Source: Mitragyna speciosa | Lineage: Eukaryota > Streptophyta > Magnoliopsida > Gentianales > Rubiaceae | DNA length: 64,000 nucleotides | NCBI GenBank assembly: GCA_024721245.1 | Contig: CM045555.1 | Location: forward strand, 10,480,558 to 10,544,557 | Direction: 5' to 3' | Part shown: one piece after another, positions 36,765 to 50,814 of the stretch | Numbering within the stretch: the stretch's first letter is position 1 | Layout: each line of letters begins with the position of its first letter | Notes under the pieces: model-generated | The model's database searches: none | Told to the model about the DNA's origin: nothing | The model's input: the letters and a program-made list of their open reading frames with translations, nothing else | Made by a program: the position numbers and the translations under genes

Positions 36765-37440
36765 AAAATCGGTGCCCAATGCTGAAGATTGAGTTCACCG
36801 AGAATTGAAAATAAAGACGGTACCCAATGCTGAAGATTGAGCCTACCGCAAACCAAAAATGAAAATCGGTACCCAATACAAGGATTGATCCTACCGAGAA
36901 TTGAAAATAAAAATTGGTACCCAATGCAAAGATTGAGCCTACCGAGAACTAAAGATAAAGACGGTACCCAATGCTGACGATTGAATCTACCGCAAACTAA
37001 AAATAAAAATCAGTACCCAATGCAAAGATTGAGCCTACCGGGAATTGAAAATAAAGACGGTACCCAATGCTGACGATTGAGCCTACCGCAAACTGAAAAT
37101 GAAAATCGATACCCAATGCAAAGATTGAGCTTACCGAGAACTGAAAATAAAGACAGTACCCAATGCTAACGATTGAGCCTACCGCAAATTGAAAATGAAA
37201 ATCGGTACCCAATGTAAAGATTGAGCTTATCGATAACTGAAAATAAAGACAGTACCCAATGCTAACGATTGAGCCTATCGCAAACTAGAAATGAAAATCG
37301 GTACCCAATGCAAAGATTGAGCTTACCGATAACTGAAAATAAAGACGATATCCAATGCTGACGATTGAGCCTATCGCAACTGAAAATGAAAATCGGTACC
37401 CAATGCAAAAATTGAGCCTACCGAAAACTGAAAATAAAGA
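36765..37440 (-). repeat. Hairpin tandem array 3 (GGTACCCAAT core)
   Basis: About fourteen units of roughly 47 bases in two alternating versions (about 94-base period). Each version contains CGGTA...CAAT...ATTG...TACCG, two nested arms of a stem (for example 36,818-36,848). The unit at 37,346-37,376 has CGATA with TATCG, a matched change in both arms. Other units carry one-sided changes. Confidence 0.85.
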
Positions 37441-38980
37441 CGAAAAAGTGCGAACACAATATGCAAACTACTAAACACATTAAAATACCGTGCAGTATGT
37501 CGGTCAAATATGAAACAATTACTAAATGGATGCAAATTTAGAAAAGTAAAACATATTAATGGGGTTCGGGCTGCCAAACGAATGCATAAATGCATGAATA
37601 AAAATACAAAATTTGATTTGTCAGATAGAAATTAATACCTAGTGGACAATTTGGGATTTAAACAGAAAAGTAAAAATGCGTAATGCTGGACAAAATAAAA
37701 AATAAAAAATACATGCAACATGCCAAACAAATCATGAACAAATGTTGGTTCGAAAAATTAAGACAATATGACATAGCACAGGTTGCCAGACAAAATGCAT
37801 GAATTCATGATTTTAAACTGATGAACAAAATGCACCAAACTAGAATGATCAACATGAGATCTAGACTATCGAAAAAAAATGCATAAAGAAATTTGAGACA
37901 CATGAAAGCTTAGAACAATTGTCAATTATCTCAAAAACAAAATTTTTAAAAAATTTTGCCCCAGTGTACGGCATCAAATTCATTTGAAGTCAAAATTCAT
38001 TTCAAATCAATCATTCTAAAAAGTTTGCCCCAGTGTGAATCAGTCTTTTACAAGTTTTGCTTTAAACATAAAATATCAAAGTCATTTTTTGCAATCAAAT
38101 TTTTTCTCAAAAAATTTGCCCCAATGTTAATTTTTGAAATCGATTTTTGAAATGAATTGCACTCTTGATCAAATCATCATTATCTTTAAGAAAATATTGC
38201 CCCAGTTTTCATTCTTGATGAAGGCCTCAATTGATGACGATGTGGTTGCATCTGCGAAAAGAGGAAGCAACTATAATTGCAAAAAGTGATGCCACCACAT
38301 GACGGTCTTTGGCATATATAAACATGAGCGTTGCCACCTTAAATGTCTTAACATAGTCCTTTGCTTCACTTTCTGCAAAGTCCCAAACTCAATGCGTTCT
38401 AGTTCACAATTCAGATCAAATCTTCCAAATAATCCTTCCATCCAGTTATGACTATGACTTCTGATAAATTTAGGATTGCCTTTGCTTTTATTTCAAATTT
38501 AAACAAAGCAAATGTGAAAATTTTCAAAACATGAATTGGTTAGAAAATGCTTTACATGCAATAATTAAAAGAAATTATGTACAGTAAATAATACAAAGCA
38601 CACCAAGACTAAATAAAATACAATTAAATGAAACACACATTTTTTTTTCAAAAAATTGATTTTGAAATGATAGCTTAAACGATGCCTTTTGATGTTCGGA
38701 TGTCATTCCTATTTGAATTCTGACATTGCCATGAAATGATCCATGTAGATGAGAAATCTCAATCAACTGTTGTCATCAACTTCCCAATGATTTCCATGTC
38801 GGCATACTGATTTTCTCATCTGTGAGCCTTCAACTTGTCACATTCTCTTAACCATAGGGTTCTTCCGGATTACTGACTTCAAGAGAAGAAATGGAATGAA
38901 CGACAGTGTCCAAAATTGAGATGATCTTTCTTTTTCATTAAAACCGACCAATGCTCAAAGAATATTTGACATCAGTAAGG
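37441..38980 (-). other. Non-coding LARD interior, 3' part
   Basis: AT-rich with scattered single GGCTGCC-type motifs (for example 37,568 and 37,785) and repeated TTTGCCCCAGTG-like phrases near 37,960-38,210. No domain is seen on either strand. Confidence 0.6.
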
Positions 38981-38985
38981 CAATC

Positions 38986-40751
38986 TGTTAGTGTATGCCC
39001 TAAAACCAAGTTGGTTTTTGGAATTTTCATTACGCTTATTTCGTGTTATACTTATATATGTGGCATTTTCTTTGTCATTTAATACTTGTCATTAATATTA
39101 CTTGTTTATTTGATAAAGTCCATAGAATATTAACTGTGTATAAGAGATTGTAAGAGTTACAATGATGAGACTCTTATTACACATTAAGTTATATTCTTAA
39201 ACATCCCTAGTCGTAGTATTAATGAGATTGGACATCATTAATATGGGAAGACTAGCACATACTTTGCCTCTACTTATGGTAAGTAGTAGTTGATCTCGTC
39301 AACTATGGCGTGTGACACCTAAGCTGGCATGTGGATGCTTGTTAGAGAACAAGTTCATTGGATTGATCCGTCGAGAGTTACTATTCATAGTGCTAATGAA
39401 TTATACTCTTAATGGCAATGGTGTAAGTGATCCTTAGACTTGAGATTACCATGGTATCTTGAGTGTGGATTGCTATGCTTTGACTCTATTGCTCGGTGCT
39501 CGTAAAAGAGTAGCCCATACGGTAGAGATTGGGTGTAGTATGAAGCATGGAAGGATAGTGAGTAATCGATATAGGATTCACCACTCCTTATTATGGGAGA
39601 GTATATCCCGGATTGGCCACTTGTTGAAATATGACTTAAAGAATCTTTTGCGCAAAAGTGAAAGTATGACTTGAAAGAGTTTCAAGGTTATACTTTTATG
39701 GAAAGTTATATTTCGGGAACAAGAAATTGTTAATTAGTCATTTAAAGAGTGCGCACTACACTCTTAGACTAATTGGGATATAGTGTGGTGAAAGGATATT
39801 AATTACACGGTAACATTGTCATTGATAGGTGTAGTCTACCATATGACTTTCCTATTCACTTGGGTGGTCATGATGCATTGCTAGACGCCACTCATGATCT
39901 ATAAGTGCAAATTAATTAATTAGTGAATTAATGATAAATTAAAGTGTTAATTTATCTGGCTCTTAATTAATTAATTAATGAGTTATAATTTGTACTTATT
40001 GCCAACGTGAATGGAACCTAATGGGTCACACACAATAAGAACATGGTCTTTGGGTTAAATTGTTATTAAGATAAGTATAAGATACTTATGGGGTTAATTT
40101 ATGTGATAAATTAACTTAAAAGACTTAATTATAAATATTCTAAGTCTTGATGGAAATTAGTTTCCTAAAAGGAATTAAGAAGCTATTTGGTTTCCTTTTG
40201 GAATTGGTTTCCTAAAGGAATAGGATTAGCTTAAGGCAAGCTTCCTAAACCTTCTTGGTTTCCAATTGCTCTTGTTTCCTTAAAGACTAGGATACTACAT
40301 CTATAAATAAGTCCATGCCTTGACTCTTGGATGATTGATGAAATATAACACAAAATCTAGAGAGAGAAAAATTGAGAGCATATGAGGCGTTTCTCTTCCC
40401 AAGAAAAACGCCACCTCTCTTCTTCCTAATAGTTAGGGTTTCTTTCTTCTTCTTGTGTTCTTCATGATATTCAAGGGAGCTAGCACTCGAAAGGCAAGGC
40501 AAGCAAGCCCAAAGGTTCCTAAAGATCATGTTCGTGTGGATACCGTTGGAGGCTTGACACTTGGAAGGCTTTTCATGGTAGATCAACACCTTCATCGAAT
40601 AGGATCTTGCCCTTTGAAGTATAGAAACCTTCTATGCTTGAGGTATTTGTGCTAAACACCTTTTAATCGTATAGATTACATCAAAGAGATCCATGGCTAA
40701 GGTAATAAAATTTTAAATTTTCTGCTGCGTTACTCCCCTTATTACCTTACA
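38986..40751 (+). repeat. Solo LTR (1,766 bp) with TSD CAATC
   Basis: It starts TGTTAGTGTATGCCC and ends ATTACCTTACA, flanked by CAATC at 38,981-38,985 and 40,752-40,756. It is the same family as 20,270-22,039 in the opposite orientation. In a hand-aligned stretch of about 185 bases near the 3' end only four positions differ. A TATA box is at 40,302-40,309. No internal retrotransposon sequence remains. Confidence 0.92.
40302..40309 (+). promoter_or_regulatory. TATA box of the solo LTR
   Basis: TATAAATA in ACATCTATAAATAAGTCC, conserved in the inverted sister LTR. Confidence 0.65.
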
Positions 40752-40756
40752 CAATC

Positions 40757-43700
40757 TTCCCTTGTTGATTTGGGATAGATATATTAACATCATCTGCCAA
40801 CGTGCTAGAATACATCATTTTGACACTTGTCAATTCCCCCACACTTGAATCATCACTTGTCCTCGAATTGTTTGAAGAATATGAGATCAATTAATGATTT
40901 AAGCATTGAAATCATACATGTTCATTCTAAAATGTATTTCCTCAAGACCAAGTAAATAACCCTTATACAATTTATCATCTTGTCTTTAATACTCATAATA
41001 TCAAGCAAAGGGGCAGGAATTATATCACAATTAAGTCAGCTCAACTTAATTTCTTCGCTTTACTGAATTTCACAAGTAAACAAATCAAATGATCAATCGG
41101 AGAACATCACATGCCTATGGTCAATTTCATTTTTCACTTGAGGGATATTTGTTCTAGGGACCTAATCACTCAAAATACGAGAGTGTTTTTTGACTCGAAA
41201 ACTGACATTGGTTATGAAGGTTCCCGTCTACTCAACATCTCGATCTTAAACCAATAGCAGAAACTGTATTCGAAAAGTAAAACTGCCTTTTTATGCAAGA
41301 ATCGACATTGGTTGGATGAAGATCCCTAGTTACTCAACAATTTACTTACTCGAATTTGCAATGCATTACTCATAATTCAAGTACCGTTTGACGTGAAAGT
41401 CGACATTTTTTATGAAGAGTCCTGGTTACTAAGCACGAGAACCATTGGAGTAGAAAACTACATTATTTCTTTTCTTTTCTTCTTTTCTCTTTTTTTTCTT
41501 TTTTTCTTTTCTTTCCCTTTTTCTCTCTCTTTTTTTTTTATCCCTCATAACAGATGTTACATCACAGATTACATGAGTGCACTAATTGACCGTAATCATC
41601 ATTTAACATGTGAAATTAAGTAAAGAAGAGAAATTTTCATCGAACGTGCAAAATTTAGACATAATTCTAACCACTTTACAAGATATACTTTCTCTAAGAA
41701 CAAAACTCTAAACCTCATAATAATTATTTCATATTGCTCAAAGAAAGCATTTGTCAAATCACATAAAGTAATTTCAACCAGCAGGGGAATTAGACAAACA
41801 TCAAGCGTGTGACATCCCCTGTCTTCACCTCACAATAACTTATACAACACATTCCAATGGTGAATAAGAACTTATGGACATGAATAATAACTCCCCTTGT
41901 GAATTGTTTGAAGTTGCATCCTCTAATGTTTATTCCTTTTGTTGTGCTTGAATTCTCCAAACGCTCATCCAAACTTGCTTGGTGAAGCTTGCTAAACATT
42001 TTCAAGGTCTCTGGAGTAAAAGCGCATCTTGCCCTAACTCCTTAACCCATTTCTTGGTGCAAATATTTGTAGCTTCTTTCTCTTTTAGGTTAAGCTTGGA
42101 TTCCCTTTTTGTACCATTCAGATTCCTTAACACACAGTCCAAATTCCCTTTTAATGTCATTCTAATTCTTCCTTGCAATTTGCATTATTTTGGAATAAGA
42201 AAGAAACCGAATTGGCAATTATCAGCTTCAAATAAGATGACATCCGAAAACCATGGGCATTTATTTTCACCATAAAAAAAAACCAGAAAAATATTTTTCT
42301 TTTCATTCAATTTGAGCTTATACTCACTCATCAAAAGAGAAACTTTACAATGACACAAACCTATCATTAGGTTTTGAGAAAAATGTGACTTATTTCGAGG
42401 TCTCATCAAAGAATCGTTTGCTCAATAGGACAAAAGATTTGAAGAAAACTTTTCGAAAGCTAAATGCAAGACATGAAGGGAAAATCAAATGTCATAAACA
42501 AATTTGAGAAAGCAACTTATTGAACACTTCATCTGAGAAAAATTTTGGAGATAAGGCAATCTTAAATTCACAGAAAGAGTGCAATTATTAGCATCCAAAT
42601 TATTTACAATTGTCCAGCTATGACATACAATTTCATTTATCACATTGATTATCCTCACCTATCTAGTTTCTAGGCACTATCAATTCTAAAAAAATCGGTC
42701 GTCTATGACCCTTCGAATAATTCAAAAGAACACTCATGTTTTTGATATCCTTACAGGTCTCGAACATATGACGGTTTATTTAGAATTGGACCATAATTTA
42801 AAATACTCAAATTTAAGACCAAATATGTATCAAATGTCTTTCTTATTTTACCGCTTCCGTTAGAGGACCTGTAAAAATGAAAAAATCAAAATTAGTATAA
42901 ATAAAAACAAAAAATGGATGCATGTCCTAGGGGAGCCCTTATTATGCCAAGGGTAGGCCTAGCATGAAATGCAATCCTTTAGGGTGAGACTCCCCTTTTC
43001 TAATCGTAGATAAGCCAGATCCGCCTAGAAGAGATGCCTCCATTCTGCTCGTATTACCTTACCTAGGGTCTCACCCGTCAGGATTTACCAAAAATATAAA
43101 CGTGCATGTCTTTTAGGGTTAAGTACCCAAGACAAAAGGGCGGCTTTTTCTATCATGGGATTCCCGAAATGGCATTCCCTCTAGGGTTTATGCATGATGC
43201 CAGTTTATTAAAGCAAGTTAAAATATGCAAAAATGCAAGATTTGAAAATGTTGCAGAATTTCTTTGAGAAAAATGGAACATGAATTGTATAAAAGATTAT
43301 TGAATTCAAATTTATTTGCTTGAAAACTTGAGCCTCTATAAGACTACAGGACACAACATTGAAAGAAAATAAAAATCATAACTTTATCTAGAAATATACA
43401 AGTCAAAATGTCAGTTTATTAAAGTCAAAAGCAATATGTGCTAAAATTACTTTTTGTGTAATGTGGGTCGGGAGGGTGGGAGATACGGCAAAAATGACAC
43501 ATTAATTTCTTTATAAAAAGGATAAATGCAAACTGTGCAAAAATTAGACCACTTAAGTGCATTTATTGACTCTAAGAAAATTTGGTTCGGATAAAACTGA
43601 CAAATACAACAAGAATGAGTAATTATTGAAAAGGATTTAAAAACTGAGGATTTAAAAACTATAATTTTCATTCAAGAATATATAAGACGAAAAATTGAAT

Positions 43701-44614
43701 TTTCAGGATTTTTAAGAAATTCACAATGATTGATCCCTTGGGTATTTATAACAAAATGCAATTTGTAAAATTTATGAAATTCCATTTCCATCTTTCTCGA
43801 AAGAAATTAATTATGAAAACGAAATTTAAATATGCCAAAAAAGGGTTGGCTGCCTACGAGAGCACCATGCCAGGGCTCTTTATTCTATGGTTGTGAATGC
43901 AATCAAAATAAGAAAAAGCGCGTTAGTTTATTCAACAAATAACACATAACACATTGGCAAAAATAAATTATACACATAGATAAAAGTAAATAGCATAACA
44001 AGGAAAATAAATGAGGTTGGTTCCCTCATCTCGTGCCTTAGTGTACCTGACAGGGTAAGGTTGACTCTACCCTAGGTTCTACATGGATGCATGAGGTTGG
44101 GCTCACTAATGCATCTAGACTCAATAAGGTTATCGGCTCCCAAGCCTTCAGACCTAAGGGTAAGGGTCATCAACCCCAAAACCCTTGGTCGGTGGCTCGA
44201 GTGATCCCCTAGACACCGCTACATGCACGAATGCGATGGCCGCATGTCTAGGCAGATCGATCCTAGTCCTAAAGGGATGGGTGGGTGGCAACCACCAAAA
44301 AGAGAAAAATGGTAAAAAAACATCAAATGCACGTATGAAGTGCTCCTTATGAGAGGAGGGGATGATAAAGCGTGGGCTCTAAGGGTGACTGACCCCCTCT
44401 CAAATGCAAGCGTAGTCGAATAAAGCAATAATAAGTAAATAAATAATATATACATCACATAAGTAGCCGAGAGACGGAAAGTGTGTGAGATGCAAAAGAA
44501 AAACCTAAAAAACCTAGAAAAGAAAAAATGCAATCCTAACATCCAAACGCGATGGAATAAAAGGGTTAACTAAGGAAAAGGTGATTAAGCCTAGTGCTCG
44601 GACTCACTAGTGAT
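40757..44614 (-). other. Non-coding LARD interior, 5' part
   Basis: Leader-side sequence with no gag or pol similarity in any frame. It has a pyrimidine run near 41,460-41,545. Somewhat more GC-rich blocks lie at 42,910-43,200 and 44,030-44,400, resembling the untranslated leaders of Tat/Ogre-type elements. Open frames here are short and featureless. Confidence 0.6.
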
Positions 44615-44631
44615 CCCTAGTGGAGTCGCCA
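44615..44631 (-). other. Primer-binding site of the LARD
   Basis: On the minus strand TGGCGACTCCACTAGGG begins six bases after the 5' LTR ends. TGGCGACTC-type sites are usual for Tat/Ogre elements. The tRNA is not assigned here. Confidence 0.75.
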
Positions 44632-46984
44632 AAATCCTGTCGCGTCCTAAAAAAATCGTGGGTAAAGGGGTGCTAGTGGGGTCGTTGACTGTCGCGTCCC
44701 AGAAAGGACGGTCCGGTCTAATGGCCCTTTTGAAAATAAAGGTTTTTGGAAAACCGTGCGTGTGTGAGAAAAATCAAATTTTAGTAGAAAAGTGTTTTTT
44801 AAGAAAAATGGCATTTTAAAAGAAAACAAGGCCGGGACTAAAAGTGCGATAGGTTTGGCCAAATAATTTCTGAAAAAGGGTTTTATTTTTAAAATGGGGT
44901 CGCCACTTGGTACTGAGTTAGGGTGTACCAAGTCACCCAAAAAAATTGTTTAAACAAAACAAACATAAAAATAAAATTTTTTTAAAAATATTTTAAAAAC
45001 CTTTTTCGACTCCAGTCTACGAAAAAACGAGAGAAAAAGGTCCGGGAGTCACATTTGAAGAAAGGGAAGGCAAAGGCTTGCGCCTAAGGCACCCTTTCAA
45101 CCTAGTCGAGGCTAGTTGCGAGGTTTAATCAAAATTTCCTAAATTAACCCTAAATTCTATCGCACTTTGGATGTGTCTAAATGAATGCAAATCCTAAGTC
45201 TAAATGTGAGTATCGGGAGGGTCGGAATATCCCGTTAAGGCTTAGTCGAGATTATCGCATTAATTGCGAAACCCGAGTCGAGACCTCGAGGGAATCACGA
45301 GTTTTTATGCAAAATGTGATGCAAAAAGAAAAGAAAATAATAATATATAGTAAGTGAAGAAAGAAGGTGGGTATGCAACATGACGAGTACGGGGAACTAA
45401 TATCTCGTGATTGAATGTTTCTACTCACGGAGGGGGGAACGGCCTATACGCCACCACTTCCCACATGAGTAGACGATTATTTCTAGTCGGATCACACAAA
45501 TGTCCTAATTTCCAGGTGAGATGCAACCTAGACGTTATGCATTTTAAAATGTGTCAAAATAACAATAATAATAAGAATAATAATAATAAAGATCATGCCA
45601 AAATAGAAAGAAAACTAAAAGTGTGCGAAGTGGTGTGTAAAAATGCACACGGGTGTACCTAACACTAAAATACCCTAAGGGTCTAGCGTTGGACTAGCCC
45701 GTTCTAAAAATCTCACTAGCGTTGGACTAGCGGGAAAAGAATGAGGTCACAACTAGCGTTGGACTAGTGTGGTGACAGAATACCATAAATCATGAATTTG
45801 AACATTAAAGCATGAATTAAAAGCAATTTAAACATATAAAAACATATAAGATCACATAGGAGCGCATATCACATAAGCATGATATTCTAGATACAAAAAT
45901 CCTAAGGAAAACGGTAAAAGAAATAAACACGTAAGCACGCAAAAGTAAATAAACCCTAACTATTACACCGGGGGGGTTTAATTTACAATTACGACGGGGG
46001 AAAATTAAAAATATACTATCTATTACACTTTTTATCTAATTACATAAATTTTTGCTAAAAATATGAGAAAAATAATCTAACTATTACATTGACTAGCTAA
46101 ATACAAGAATATTACATTTTTCGTCAAAAATAATAAAATTTAAAATTAAATAACACAAAATAAATAAATACGCAAAAAGTGCATTAAATAAGAAACACAT
46201 AAAAGCATAAAATATCACATTAGAGCACGTTGGAGTACATAAAGGAAAAATAATGAAAGATCGGGATACTTCTTTAGAGACCCGGTACCAAAACTTAAAA
46301 ACGAATGCACAAGTTAAAGGGACAACTATTTAATAAAATAAAAAGCAAAATACGAAATACTAACACATTTAGAAGAATGTAAATTATAGCAAGTTAGAGG
46401 GGAAAAATAAAAAATAGAGCAAATCGGGATCAAATAGTAAATTTAAACTAATTGGGATAAAAATTTTAAAAAATCTACACAAATCTAGGGGTAAAAATGT
46501 AAACTAGCGCAACTTGAGGGGGTAAATAGTAAATTCTAACAACTAAGGGGACTAAAAGTAAACTTCTATAACACTTGAGAGTTAAAAATAATATAAATAA
46601 AATAAATAAATAAATAAAAAACAAATAAGTCTAATGGGGTTGTGATTCAAAATTAAAATAAATCGGATGGACAAAACTATAAAATTTTAACAAGTGTGGC
46701 ACAAGAACATAAATTCTAGCAACTAATGAGACTTAATTGCAATTAATAAAGATTTAATTGAAAGAAATTAAACCTAAAGTGGGGCAATTTGCAATTTTAA
46801 GGACTTAATTAATGAAATATCCTGAAAAAAAAAACATATAACTCTAAGTTAGACTGAATTAATTAACCAAAAATGACTTAGTTAAATAAATTAGCAACTA
46901 ATTAACTAACTTAAGTCCAATAAGAAAACAATTAAACCTAACAAAAATCGAAAATAAAACAGAAAATAAAGTAAAACAGAAATG

Positions 46985-47400
46985 AAAAGAAATAGATCGC
47001 ATTTAGTTTCTCTCTCTTGCTCTCTTCTTTATCTCTTCACTCTGTTTCTTCCCGTTCCTCTCTTCTTCTCCATTTTCTTTCCTTTTCTTCCTCTCCTTTT
47101 CTTTCTCTCTATCTTGCTAATTGCTCTCTCAATGATCTCACTCCTTCTCCTCTCTGTTCTCGTCCTATTTCCCTCTCTCAGTTGTTCAATTTCTTCGCTG
47201 CCCTTCTTCTTCCTCTTTTCCTTTCTCTGTTTCTCTCTCAATTTTCCCTTTTCTCACGATCTCTCTTCTTTCTTTCTGGCTTCTGTAACCGTTTGCTCTC
47301 TCTCTCTCTCTCTCTCTTTCCCACTCATCTCTGTTCTCTCCTCTATTTCCTCTCTCTGATTCTTTCTATCTTTCTTTCTTTCTATTTGCTCTATTTCCGC
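46985..47400 (-). repeat. Pyrimidine-rich tract of the LARD 5' LTR
   Basis: Sister of 30,905-31,370, with a longer TC dinucleotide run near 47,297-47,318. It is non-coding. Confidence 0.75.
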
Positions 47401-48090
47401 TTTGTCAGTCTCTTTCTCGTGGGAAATCGATGATCAATTTTTCCCGAATCGATGGCTTCCTTGATGAAGCTCGAATCAAGATGGTGGCAGGGGCAGGTAG
47501 GCGGACATTGGGGTACGATGAGAGTGGCATGTAGCAGTGGGTTGTGCACGTGTGATTTCGGTGCGGATGTCAGACAGCGAGGGGCCAATTGGAGGGCTGT
47601 ATAGAAAGGGAGGTGGTGGTGATGTTTGTATTTGGCTTGTAGGTGATCGGGGACCTTGTGGGTGATTTGAGGTTATTCGATTATGTGGTGTTTCTATGTG
47701 TGTTGTGTGTGCAAATTGATGTGTGCAATGCGTGTAAATTGGTGTGTGCAGTGTGCGTAGTGTGTGTTTATGTGTGTTTGTTTTTTATGCCCTGTATGTC
47801 TATGAGAATAGTATGTAGTGTATGCGTATTTATTGACTATGTTTGAGTGTATGCGACTAATTGGGCGTGTGTATGTATGTTCAGTTTGGTGATTGAGGGG
47901 AACGAGTTTGGCTCGGGCTGTGGAATGGGGCTGCTGGTGTTGTGTGATTGGAAGCTAAAGGCTGTGGAGAAAAGAGATGGGTGGAGATGGTAAAGCAATT
48001 GCGATTTTTGCAGGTGGCGGAGATGGTTGGAAGGTGGGGAAAATCGTTTGTGAGGGATGGGCAATGGCGTAGGGGTGACTTTGGTAATTG

Positions 48091-50814
48091 TGTAACAGCC
48101 CCACCTTACCCAGAGGCGCACCAAAGGCCTTAGCGGACTACCTGCCTAGCTCTCGCCAGGACTCAAGTCGAGCACTCACTCAGAACATGCACGCGTGCTT
48201 AACTCCAAATAAAATGAAATAAAATAGAATAAAATAAAATATATTCACTTTACTAAATTTAAAGGTACAAGTAACATCAAGAAGATTACACGTCACAATA
48301 TACATAATTTTCACCAAGATAGCCCAAAATAGTTTGGCTATCAAAATACACGAAATAAAGCATGTACACGTCCAAAATCAGCTTTTCCCGCTTTAGTATT
48401 TTTGAAACCTGGTTAAAGAAAACAAATGAACGGAATGAGCTATAATAGCCTAGTGAGTGTCCAAGTCATGCAGTCATACCCAGAATCTATTATTTTATTG
48501 AACAAAATAATTGACAAGATTAAATAAGTAGGGCATGAACACTTTAATTAACAAGTAGTCAATGGCGGATACAGGGCTCAACTACGGAAGCAAGCTTAAC
48601 CGCAGAAAGAGCAAGTACTGATCATGTAACCATGATGTTAGAACTGAGATAATAGCTCGGGTCTTTATCAAAGGTCATGCCAGTATTATCAAGCAAGAAC
48701 CCTAACCACCGTTCACCTTATAACCTCCGTACAGGCTACCACACCCAGGGAGAAAATCTAAACCTCGGAGGGCCAACACGCAAGAAAGTTCAATCCGGAG
48801 TTGGCCTCTTTGAGGATTCACAACTCATAAGGGAAAGAACATCACGCCCTGAAACACCCAATACCTTATATCCTCCCAAGCCTGTCCAAGTTGACTATCC
48901 GTGAAGTAACTGTGAAGTTAGTCACGGAAGTCTCATGCACAAGTAACACGTTGGATGATGAAAGCGTGTAACACATTGCGGAATAGATGTGATAAAGTAC
49001 ACATCTTTCCTCAAGTAACACATGTCATAACATAACAATTACAAGCATAACATAATATTTCTTAATATAACATTCTCAAGTTCGACAAAGCATTTCATGC
49101 ATCATGCACACATAGAGACACTCACCTTGAATGCCTAGAAAAATATTTCGTAAAAAGTCGAGATTCACTTTCAAGTCCTGAAATTTAAAAGAAATAATCT
49201 GATGAAAACCTGATTAAAACCCTATGTAAATTAGCAAGAAAATTCAAGAAATAACCCAATTATTTCTAGGGTTTCATTTCTAGGGTTTCTAGAGCTTAGG
49301 GTTTTACCCTAGGGTTTAGGGTTTTAGATTTAGGGTTTTGGCTCTAGGGTTTTCCCGTCCTAGAAAAATTCAATTCATCACTAGATGATTTTCTAAAAAT
49401 TCCTGCACATCAATTTCCTTAAATTGAGCACATTCTAGGTTAGAAATATTCATCTACCATTTTTCCCTTATTTATTTCTACCGAAATTTTGGCAGCATCT
49501 CCACTTAAAATCGGACTAACCCAAATTTTAACCTGCAAGAAAGACAGCCATCCAACCCAATTCAACAAGTTCTACAACTTCTATGTTCAATTCAAGCTCA
49601 AATTCAATCAAAATTCCACTCAAAATTCAAGTTTCAAGCCCAAGTTTCTTCATCCAAGCAACACATAATACATGAAATTCCAAGGTTTAAAGGTTATCTA
49701 CTAGTCTATCTAAGCACAAGAACACTTTATCTAGCAAGTAAATCTTCAATTCAAACTATGTTCTTCATGTAGTAGTACCAAGAATCTAGATATAAACTTG
49801 TACAAAACACTAAATAAAACTTGAAATTAATAGGAAAAGTTCATAGTAAATACCTTGAGCAAGCTTAGAAGGTTGCTTAGGAAGAAGAAAAACTAAATTT
49901 CTATGGTGAAATTGCTCTAATCTTGGAGAGAAAGCTTCAAGAAGTTAAGAGAAAAATGAGAGGAAAAGAGGAACAAGAGGTTCGGCCAAGGGAAATAAAA
50001 TGAAAGAGAAATTAGGTCAAAAAGTAATAAAAGATTAATGGAAGAAAGTGCAACCAATCAAAGCTAAACAAAAGTCATGCTAGGGTTTAGATATTTTGAC
50101 ATAATAGGTACTAGTTGGCTAAATACAATTAGTCCAATTTTTTAATCATCTATTACTTAGTAATTAGTAAGTTTTATAACATAAAATTTTAAAACAAAAG
50201 AGAGGAAAGAAGGTTGGGAGGTCCGGCCATAAGGGAAAGAAAAGAGAAGAAAAATAGGCCAAGAAAATGAAAAAGAAATAAAGAAAATAATGGAGAAAAG
50301 AATGACCGATTAGGGCAAGACAAGAGTCATGTGAAGTTGTATGCTTTTAATGAAAAGTTGGCTAATTTGGTTAAATTTGATTGGTGCTAATTTTAATCAT
50401 TTATCTTCTAGTAATTAACAACTTTATGGCACAAAATTAAAGCAAAAATGAAAAGAAATAGGGAAGAGAGAGAGCCGGCCATGAGGAGAGAAAAGGAGAA
50501 GAAAATTCGGCCAAGAAGAAAGAAAAGAAAGCAAGAGAATAAGTGAAATTTTTGAGTAAAATTGAGCTAAAATTCAATTGGTCAAAAGACTAGAAAATAG
50601 TAGAATAAGTTAGTCACTATTAAACTCTAATATAAACTAATGGTCCAATAAAATAAATCCCAACTAGGTACTTAGATGTCCCACTTAATCATGAAAGAAT
50701 CTCATTTACTTAACCTAATTAACTCAAGTAATCTTTCAACTAATGAATCAAGGATTAAGACTTAACCTTAAATACAAGAAAGTCTCTTGTAAGTGCATTT
50801 TCTAGGGTGTTACA
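48091..50814 (+). repeat. Solo LTR (2,724 bp), Tekay/Del-like, with TSD AATTG
   Basis: It starts TGTAACAGCCCCACC and ends GGGTGTTACA; the terminal seven bases are perfect inverted repeats. AATTG flanks it at 48,086-48,090 and 50,815-50,819. The empty site is visible in the other LARD LTR near 32,005-32,015 (GGTAATTGGGTC), where the sequence runs on without it. Length and TGTAACA ends fit Tekay/Del chromoviruses, but lineage is inferred from the LTR alone. There is no coding sequence; the 75-codon frame at 48,677 is featureless. Confidence 0.95.
49262..49350 (+). repeat. Telomere-like AGGGTTT block in the solo LTR
   Basis: Several AGGGTTT/TTTAGGG heptamers with spacers, parallel to 7,556-7,640. 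Confidence 0.6.

Noticed and set aside
35691..37440. Regularly spaced short palindromic repeats resembling a CRISPR array
   Set aside because: The spacers are themselves repeated, the context is a plant retrotransposon next to its 3' LTR, and no cas genes exist here. It is a tandem satellite-like array.
40455..40655. A 66-codon frame (KARQASPKVPKDHVRVDTVG...) shared by both 1.77-kb solo LTRs
   Set aside because: In the shared stretch the four nucleotide differences all change the amino acid and none is silent, so there is no sign of protein-level constraint; the frame is simply inherited with the LTR.
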